DNA of 64,000 bases from NCBI RefSeq assembly GCF_001949145.1, contig NW_019091493.1, positions 229,801 to 293,800 on the forward strand, written 5' to 3'. Source of the DNA: Acanthaster planci. Taxonomy: Eukaryota > Echinodermata > Asteroidea > Valvatida > Acanthasteridae. Positions 56,853 to 64,000 of the stretch are shown one piece after another. A program made the position numbers and the translations under genes. The notes beneath the pieces are model-generated. The model did not search any database and was not told the origin of the DNA. It saw only the letters and a list, made by a program, of their open reading frames with translations. Position 1 is the first letter of the stretch. Every line of letters starts with the position of its first letter.

Positions 56853-59800
56853 TCAGCTAGAAGCGGCTTCTGTGTGAAGTCTTGGCTGCTTAGCTGGCGG
56901 TTCGCTGTCGTCACCTGGCTGCAAAGACAAACATGTTATGAATGTAAATAACGGGCCAATCATCATGGGGGCATGCTTAATCTTGGTTGTAATATTAATT
57001 TTTTTACACCTGTACATTGCACTGGCTTTTTCCTAATAAAATCAGTGACTAACATGTAACAAGTCTGTGATTTAATTGCTTGTCTTTTTGGAAAAAATAA
57101 ATTTGGCATCTTTTTGCATCATTGTCTTGAATATCCCTTTCTTGGACTGATAGCTTCGAGTTCAAGTGCACCCTCACTGGTGAAAGAAAGACAGACTGGT
57201 AAGAACTTCCCCTCCCAGGTTCTTACATGCGTTTAAACATGCACGCCTATGCAGTGAGTTCGTACCACAGGTCAATTTCATTTAAAAACAGGCCCTCTTC
57301 CATTCCCGCTTGGAGCAGATATTAGGGTTGTTTAATTGACATCAATTGATTTAAAGCACTGACTGGACTTCAATGATAATAAGAAGGCACATGAATCCGT
57401 ACAGGAGCAGAGATCAGGTGCATTGATAAATCCTACAATAAACAACCGCATTTCTTTTTAAAACGATCAAAAGTGCTGCATGAATTTCAATATTTAATAT
57501 GCTTCCATTTCACTATTCCCATGGTTGTTAATTTCCATCTCAACAGTTGGAGCTACTGAAACTCGTTTTTTTATCAAAGGTATGACAACTTGGAAAGTAC
57601 CGACAATGAGAAAGTTTGTTGGAACAAACCTGAACAACAAACTGCCACAATGCACTGGCTGAAACCTGCCTAGTATCGTCTATATACGTGATCCTTCTTG
57701 GAATCACAGTACTTGTGACTATTAATAGTCCCATGGTGTATCTAATTTTGGAATGCACGGCATATTTTCCGTATACATGAACAGTGCGTGCCAGGCCTAC
57801 TGCACGTGGCACTGTCAGGATTCTACAGAAACTGTATCAGCCGCTGTTACAAACAGGCAAGTGATCTTGCACATGCATTGTGAGGACTCAAAATTTGTTC
57901 TTCAGTCACTGTAATGACTAAGCCATACTTTGCGAGTGAAATTTGAATAAAATCTGGTACACTAAGTTATCTGAATGCACCAATCGGAATTCCCCAGACT
58001 GAAGACACTGTTGCTATACCTCGTGATTCGGTGCCAGCTTGTGTATAGCGACCACCACCTCCCGAATGGACTGGTTCCTTTGTGCCTTTCTTGTCCATTG
58101 AAAAAAGTGTACTGAGGCAAGGCATCTTTTACGTAACTAAGGAAAAGCTAGTCCCCAAATCACAAGGTATAGCAACAGTGTTTTCCAATTGAGATGTTTA
58201 TGTGTATTTAAAGAACTCGGTGTACCCGATTTTAACCATATTTAACTTGCAAAAGACCTATTCTTTCGATCTCGACATTGTGTGATATTTTATACTTTTC
58301 TTCAATGTATAAAATACATAAACAAGTGGTCCTTGTTCAAACTAGCCCCAATATGCCCTTTCTGTTTCATTGACTAGCAATAATTATCATCCGTTTAAGT
58401 CCAACATGGAAAACTTACTTTTCCAGATGAGGGTGCACTGGCGCTCGAGGTCTTGGAACTGGAGTCCTTAGATTCCAACAAAGAGGCCTGTTCATGAGGT
58501 TGACTGGTTGTGTCGTCTTTTTTCAAGTTACCAAAGTTTCGATGCTCTCCACCTGAAACATTATATCCACGGTAAGTTTCCTTTCCAATGACAAGTCAAA
58601 TGTAAGCAGATGGAGGAGGACTTTAGGCTAACTTTTCAAAGTTGTTGCAATATGAACATGCCTATCCTGAATAATACAACTTTGGATAAAAGCATAATTC
58701 AAAAGTCTGGTTTTAATTTTGAGTAGAAACTCTCCCCCTCATCCAAGAAATTGAACATAATTAAAATGTTTCGCAGCAGGGCAACTTCTTGTGAAATCAA
58801 GGGTAAGCATATTGTGCAGCTAAGGCAAATGTTGCCGGTGCAAGGCTTACGCATGGTCTGAGGTAATGCCGCGCTTTGTGAAATCCACTACGGATCAAGC
58901 TTAGCCCACTTACTCTCGCTGATGCCCGTTGTGCTGCTTCTGTCGTCATTGTCGCTGCTGTAGGTGGAGTCCATGGTTGAGTCCATGGTGGAATCGTCGT
59001 GGCTCAGAGCTGATGATGGAGCTAGGGAGAAAAACATTCCAGACAGTTTCCTCTACCGTTACTGTGAGCTTACCAGCAGCGATGCTTTGAACCTATAGCG
59101 TCAATTTCATCCTCACTTGCTACAAAAATGCATTTCGACTAAGTTCTACTTGTCTGGGTGTCAAATCCCTTCTGAAATATAACTTCAGCAGATTATCCAG
59201 ACATTCATAGATAATACAGTGTGGAAACTGTATATCAATGACCAACTTGACCCCTTCCATCTGAGTTTTTGTTGAGTCATTGTTAGTTGACCCCAAGTCA
59301 ACAAGAATCAGGTCAAGTCACAAGCAATATGCGTAAACTGCCACACAAAAAAATTTCATTGTGTTTTTTAATGTGATCCGTTGGGGCGGTCTGACTCTTT
59401 CATTGACTCTGCTTTCACTGAATCTGAAAAAAAAAATGGGCCCAGGCAACTATTAAAAACATGACTCTTTAAACATGTTAAAATGAGTGCAAGTATGTGT
59501 CCAACGTTTGGACATTTCAAGAAATTTATTTCAGTCTATGTATTCCGATACACAAATTTACTGATTTTAGAGCATGGAAGTGATGTCAAAGTAAATGCAG
59601 GTAGAGGTTTGAAGTTGCACCTGCTTGAGTCAGTCAATGAGCAAAACCTCCAGGCAGATGTTGGACAGACCCGGGGGTTGTTTTTTTAAAAGTAAGATTT
59701 GAAGTTTTACATGGTGGAAGTTACATCTTTAGGACTGTGGGTACATCATGGAGTCAATCTCTTTTGGAAGAGGTGTGGTTCTTAGAAAAACCGGTTTGAG

Positions 59801-62243
59801 TGTTAACTCGACGTTTCGGCCAGGATGCTCTGGCCGTCCTCAGGAGAGTGTGCCGCGAATCCCATTCCACGCTCCATCGCTTCCGGATTACCTTTATAAC
59901 CTACCTCTCCACTCGAGTCTGGCACACTCTCCCGAGGATGGTCAGAGCATCCTGGCTGAAACGTTGAGTTAACACTCACCGGCTCTTCTAAGAACCGCAC
60001 GTCTTCCAAAAGGTGTACCGGTGAGGCCTACATCTCAGTTTTGTTTTTTAGATGGAACTGGACTTACTCAGTCTGGCATCCTCTATCAGGGCAGTGACGT
60101 CCCTGTGCCTGAGGGGTTCTTGCCCAAGCTGCTGGCTGTCCCCTTGCCCCGGGGTTCCCTGCTTGCTTGAATCTGCCAAAGAAAGCCGCACAGGGATTGA
60201 ACAATGAGAAAGTAGTTACTCTTGCCATTAAGGGTGGAATGCTTACACGTTTAAACAAAAGAAGTTGCAAATCTGTTAAAAGAGTTCCCCAAACGTTTAA
60301 ACGGAACCATCCCTTTTAGAGGTTTGACATTTTGATTGATACAATCTGCTATTCATTTGTATTGTAAACGATGCCCGTAAAATGTAGAACACTTTACAGC
60401 CCGACCATACCAAAGGAATTCATACCATGAATACGGGTGTTTCATAACAGTGCGTCACCAAGAGTTTGCAGTGCTTTGGCCAATCAGAATAAGCAAAATC
60501 TGTCAACCCAATGTGAGTCTGGAAAGGGTCGACAAATTTTGCGCTGATCCTAACCATCCTGTGGCGCTTGTGCTGGGGAACCCGCCTAAACCTGTTCCTT
60601 ACTTGCCGTTCCTACTGATCCTAACCATCCTGTGGCGCTTGTGCCGGGGAGCCCTCCTAAACCTGTTCCCTTACTTGCCGTTCCTACTAATCCTAACCAT
60701 CCTGTGGCGCTTGTGCTGGGGAACCCTCCTAAACCTGTTAAACCTGTTCTTTTACCCTTATAGTCCAGAATCCTTGAATGTCACAACAGATGTGCCCTCA
60801 CATCCGTGTTCCAAAAACTGGAACAAGTCACAAAACGCCACACTGCTCTGTCATTTGAAAGCATGATGTGCAAAACTATGTCAACAATATGTACATGATG
60901 TGTTGAAAAAACCCTGCTCCACGCAACATATGCTTAAACCCAGTGGTTTCAGTTACAATCAATGTAACAAATAACTTGTATGAACAGGAGTGAGGTATAT
61001 GTAAATCTCTACTCTGTGACATACGGCGTACAAGTACGTCATCATTGCACCAATTTTGTTCCAATCCACCTGAAACACCGAAGCGAGAAAGACACTAAGG
61101 TAAAACATGTTTGTTATACTTGCCATTCTTTTTTGTTTGAATCAAATCATTGCAGGTTGTCATTGCAAATATATTTAACAATAAACAAACTCCATGTATA
61201 ATTTTTGTATACCATAAAAGCTCTGCTTTACCAGTGTCTCCGGTTTGCTTTCCCAGGTCAGTGACCTCTGACCCTGACCCCAATCCCTCGGGGTTGTTTT
61301 CCTTGTTGGCATCGGCTGACTGCTCGTTTTTCTTCTGTTCATCTTCTTTCTCCTTGCCTTTGGTTTCCACAACCGGTACCCACTTGAAGATCTTTATTGA
61401 TGTGTCTCCGATGGTGACCCACTTTTTCTCCCTGAAGAGAAGTTTAATAGATCCACATCATGTATGACGTAGGTCTAGATAATCAAATCGGGACAACTCG
61501 CACCTGAGACTACTACTGAAGTTAAATGTAAGTGATAATTTTTGCTCTTGAATGGTCATTTTGATTTTTAAACTGTTTAGCAGGAAAACCAATTTTATCG
61601 TAAGGAATCTTTCATGGGCATGAGATTAACCTGAAATTGGCAACCCCGGACTGTTATCTGGTCATTTACTGTAAATGCTTATTTTCTGCATCAAGTGACA
61701 AGTACATGTATCAATTCCGATTCAAATGTGACAACATCATATTCTTTTAGAGCGGTTCTCAAGAGTTCATCTCAAACCCATTTCCTTTGGTACTGGACTG
61801 GAAATAGGGTTTCAATGAACTCTTGCATTTTGTTCTGGAAAATATCAGAACGTGAGTGAAATCATTCAATAAATGGTGCTAAGAAAGCGGAGAGGCTAAG
61901 GATCATCTCTGTGTGCAAAAGAAATTGCGCCCACGATGATAAGTAGGTGCGCCGAAAATTTTCAGTAGGCCCTACGCCGACTCGAAATTGCGTATACGGA
62001 TGTGTGGCTAAGGATGGAGCGGGAGTGAGAGTCCATGCCACACTAGTGTACTAGTAGTACTAGTACTAGTAGCAGTGGGGCTAATTACACTGCAGCTGAC
62101 CTGTAAAAACAACGTGAAATTTTGAGTAAAAGGCTGGTTTCTTACCATTTCCGGACCTTATCAATGGCTTGCATAACACGTTTTATTTCATCCTTGGCAC
62201 GGCTACGGGTTTCGGCCCGAGCTGATCGAGATGAACCCATCAT
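56853..62243 (-). CDS. BCL7: BCL7 homologue, SWI/SNF (BAF) complex subunit
   Basis: BCL7 proteins are accessory subunits of BAF/SWI-SNF chromatin remodellers that contact the nucleosome through the conserved N-terminus. Six exons join in phase: 62146-62243, 61232-61431, 60068-60172, 58914-59021, 58419-58552 and 56853-56918 (stop 56853-56855), giving 236 aa (human BCL7A 210-231). Residues 3-52 carry the family signature: [44 protein letters not shown]. Two adjacent ATGs (62243 and 62240) can start it. The rest is low-complexity, rich in Ser, Asp, Glu and Gln (for example [16 protein letters not shown]), ending [15 protein letters not shown], which is like the PPSKKMKLEAS end of BCL7A. There is one invertebrate-type BCL7, so no A/B/C assignment is made. 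Confidence 0.95.
57927..58262. mobile_element. Long-TIR fold-back MITE, copy 2 (BCL7 intron 5)
   Basis: The inverted arms extend from TTTGCGAGTGAAATTTGAAT and AAAATCTGGTACACTAAG on the left to ACTCGGTGTACCCGATTTT and TTAACTTGCAAAAG on the right. Inner arms are CACTGTTGCTATACC and GGTATAGCAACAGTG. It is the same family as 1297-1658, and its core is flipped relative to that copy. Confidence 0.8.
59761..60015. mobile_element. Fold-back element with two hammerhead-like arms (BCL7 intron 3)
   Basis: Arms of about 97 bp (59761-59858 and 59918-60015) are inverted copies; both begin with TTTTGGAAGA and carry GGTTCTTAGAA and GAGTGTTAACTC. Within each arm lies CTGAGGACGGCCAG-loop-CTGGCCGAAACG or its variant CCGAGGATGGTCAG-loop-CTGGCTGAAACG. 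The spacer is about 60 bp. The right end is about 50 bp upstream of the exon 3 donor in genomic terms. Confidence 0.8.
60546..60740. repeat. 71-72 bp minisatellite, about 2.7 copies (BCL7 intron 2)
   Basis: The unit begins GATCCTAACCATCCTGTGGC and contains GGGGAACCC(G/T)CCTAAACCTG and TTACTTGCCGTTCCTACT. Units start at 60546, 60617 and 60689, and the third is cut short. The 138-codon frame across it is a by-product of the repeat. Confidence 0.85.
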
Positions 62244-63540
62244 TTTAAGCAAATCTTTCAGAAACACTGCCTTCCCGGCCAGCCAGCCACAAAGAAATTT
62301 ACAGGAGGTTTGGTAACTTATACACAACACTGAAAAGATACGAACTCCATCAGGTTTGTTGGCACCCGACTAGATGGTGCGATATCTGCTTGTTAAAATA
62401 TAATTTTGTAGGACCATAGACAAGTAGTTTACGGGTATATTTGAAACTAGAAATTTAGAAAAAAAAGCTTTAAAAAATAGCATTCACAGTACTTAGAAAG
62501 ATTTTATATTGATGATACTTGGCTACAGAAATTAAATATATTGCTCAACTTTAGTAAATTGATGAGAGGAGTACGAACCTCAGTCTTGTGCCCACCCGTA
62601 CCCTTTTGAAATTTATGGATTGTTCCAGAATGCAGTTTGATTCCCTGCTCAGATCAGGTTGATGTACGTACACTTTGGATCGGTCCAGTCTATTTCAGAT
62701 TTTAGCGCGGAATTCGATATTTTCGCGTACGGTCTCGCCCCAGCGTCTTCCCCGTTATAAAATTTGTCGTATTTGAAGACACTGCCCGTGAGATACGCGG
62801 AACATCTAGCCATTATATTATTACAGGTCAGTGATTAAAATACAAGGATGTGCCCCTCTATTCATTTTTATAAACAAAACAATCGGCCTTATTTGCCAAT
62901 TTCTGACAGTCATTGACAGTGACACCGAGCACATGCTGAGCAGCTGAGTGACAGTTCATGCAGGTCTTCCATATTGAATCGAAAACGAGATTAACTTTTT
63001 ATTTTGTCACCCAAGCCTGAAAGTGGAACTTAAATAAAATTTGACCTTCAGATGAATGTCATTTATGCTGATAAACAATTGTAATTTTGTGATTCACCCT
63101 ACCTAAATGTTTTAAGCCACATAATAAAAAAGTGTAGCATGTGAGGTACGCACCATGAATCACAAAAAGATTACAAAGATTAGGCTAACACAGTTACATT
63201 CATTGAACATGTTGAATAGGATAGATTCAGGAACCATGATAAAAAATGGCATCCTTGTAACTACATGTGTAAGGGACCTGTTTGTTTCATACGGATCTGG
63301 ATCTCAACCAGTGATCCCAATGCTGGTTTGCATCATCCATTTGGCGGAATCTGGTGTTAGGTACAGACATAACGTCTGTCGTTTCTTTTTTGGTTGTAGC
63401 CAAACATGCCAAACACTGCTAGTTTTCTCACTTGAAGTACAGTTGTACATCACAAATTTCCCCCAATCCTTGAATTGTGGAGATACCGTTTCAAATAAAC
63501 TCTTCAAGAATAGTCAATACATGTAGATAAGAAGACCATG
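62244..63540. other. Upstream of BCL7, no further gene seen
   Basis: The BCL7 promoter and 5' UTR should lie just above 62243 on this side. A CpG-containing patch at 62690-62800 is a possible promoter. The plus frame at 63155-63526 has no recognisable motif. Confidence 0.4.
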
Positions 63541-63542
63541 TA

Positions 63543-63710
63543 TGCGAGTTGAAACTTTTCATGGTGGAGGTAGCAAGTAAACTATGCTCTTTCTGTCATC
63601 AGGAGACTGACGCTGTCACTAGACCCTCTGCAGTCTCCTGACGACGGACAGAGCATACTGTCCGAAACGTTGAGTGCCACCGATTCTTTTTAGAACCTCA
63701 CAAAAGAGAT
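63543..63710. mobile_element. Fold-back element with hammerhead-like arm (right of BCL7)
   Basis: The right arm reads CCTGACGACGGACAG-AGCATA-CTGTCCGAAACG and ends ATTCTTTTTAGAACC. The left arm is its decayed inverse (ACTATGCTC...CATCAGGAGACTG). The arms meet in a short spacer near 63615-63630. Confidence 0.7.
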
Positions 63711-63867
63711 TTATATCCATGGTGCTACCGCAAACCTATCAAGACTGTGTATGTTGATTAACCCGTTGATTTATTTTCACCACTGACAGTTTGATATGCA
63801 TAATAACTTGTTTTTCGAGGGAATTGTTGAATTACACCATGTTAGAGGACTGAGGGAGGGACACATT

Positions 63868-63871
63868 GCAT

Positions 63872-63912
<41 letters not shown>

Positions 63913-64000
63913 TTATTCTTAAAATAGCATTTTCCATAAAATATCTCAAAACGCTTTACAAGAAAAACACATTAATTATAAAATGCTTTAAAAAATGGGA
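63868..64000. repeat. AAT microsatellite and start of a SINE cut by the window end
   Basis: About 14 AAT/ATA units (63870-63912) are followed by TTTATTCTTAAAATAGCATT and AAACGCTTTACAAG. The same order of AAT tail, then a block ending in AAGCG(C) near TTTACA, is found in the SINE at 36840-37205, so this is probably the 3' tail of another copy continuing beyond the window. Confidence 0.7.

Noticed and set aside
60450-60866. 138-codon plus frame in BCL7 intron 2
   Set aside because: Its repeated peptide comes from the 71-72 bp minisatellite.
1-64000. CRISPR array, bacterial operon or rRNA gene
   Set aside because: No regular repeat-spacer structure, no ribosome-binding-site organisation and no rRNA sequence; all genes are spliced and animal-like.

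Overview
This window is genomic DNA from an animal. It has spliced genes with GT-AG introns, long AT-rich introns and intergenic spaces, a dense load of small repeats, and no bacterial gene organisation. The gene content (SKA2, KIAA2013, phospholipid phosphatase, BCL7 and a TRADD-like adaptor), the very frequent palindrome TACATGTA and a tRNA-headed SINE fit a marine invertebrate deuterostome. An echinoderm, perhaps a sea star, is my best guess, with a hemichordate or amphioxus as alternatives. This is inference and the species cannot be fixed from the sequence.

Layout. 160-5206 (-): a five-exon homologue of the spindle/kinetochore protein SKA2. 7913-9832 (+): an intronless coding region for the KIAA2013 membrane protein, probably with a separate 5' UTR exon, so that SKA2 and KIAA2013 are divergently transcribed. 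12.6-17.0 kb: a decayed BEL/Pao LTR retrotransposon on the minus strand. 17.7-20.7 kb: direct repeats flanking a Ty3/gypsy integrase relic, with a MITE nested inside. 20.7-24.6 kb: mostly gene-free, with one orphan exon-like ORF. 26381-42918 (-): a six-exon phospholipid phosphatase (PAP2/LPP) with all three catalytic motifs. 43741-48224 (+): a five-exon gene for an unrecognised basic, proline-directed phosphosite-rich protein, head-to-head with the phosphatase. 50586-about 52980 (-): a TRADD-like gene with two TRADD-N-like domains and a C-terminal Death domain, each TRADD-N copy carrying one apparent lesion. 56853-62243 (-): a six-exon BCL7 homologue (SWI/SNF subunit).

The genes do not form a pathway. 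SKA2 works at the kinetochore, BCL7 in chromatin remodelling, the phosphatase in lysophospholipid signalling at the membrane, and the TRADD-like gene would belong to death-receptor/innate immune signalling. The points most worth attention are the tandem TRADD-N plus Death gene, the unrecognised gene sharing an apparent bidirectional promoter with the phosphatase, and a family of fold-back repeats whose arms carry a hammerhead-ribozyme-like motif with compensatory stem changes. Exon boundaries were worked out by hand from splice signals, phase and homology, and none has transcript support.
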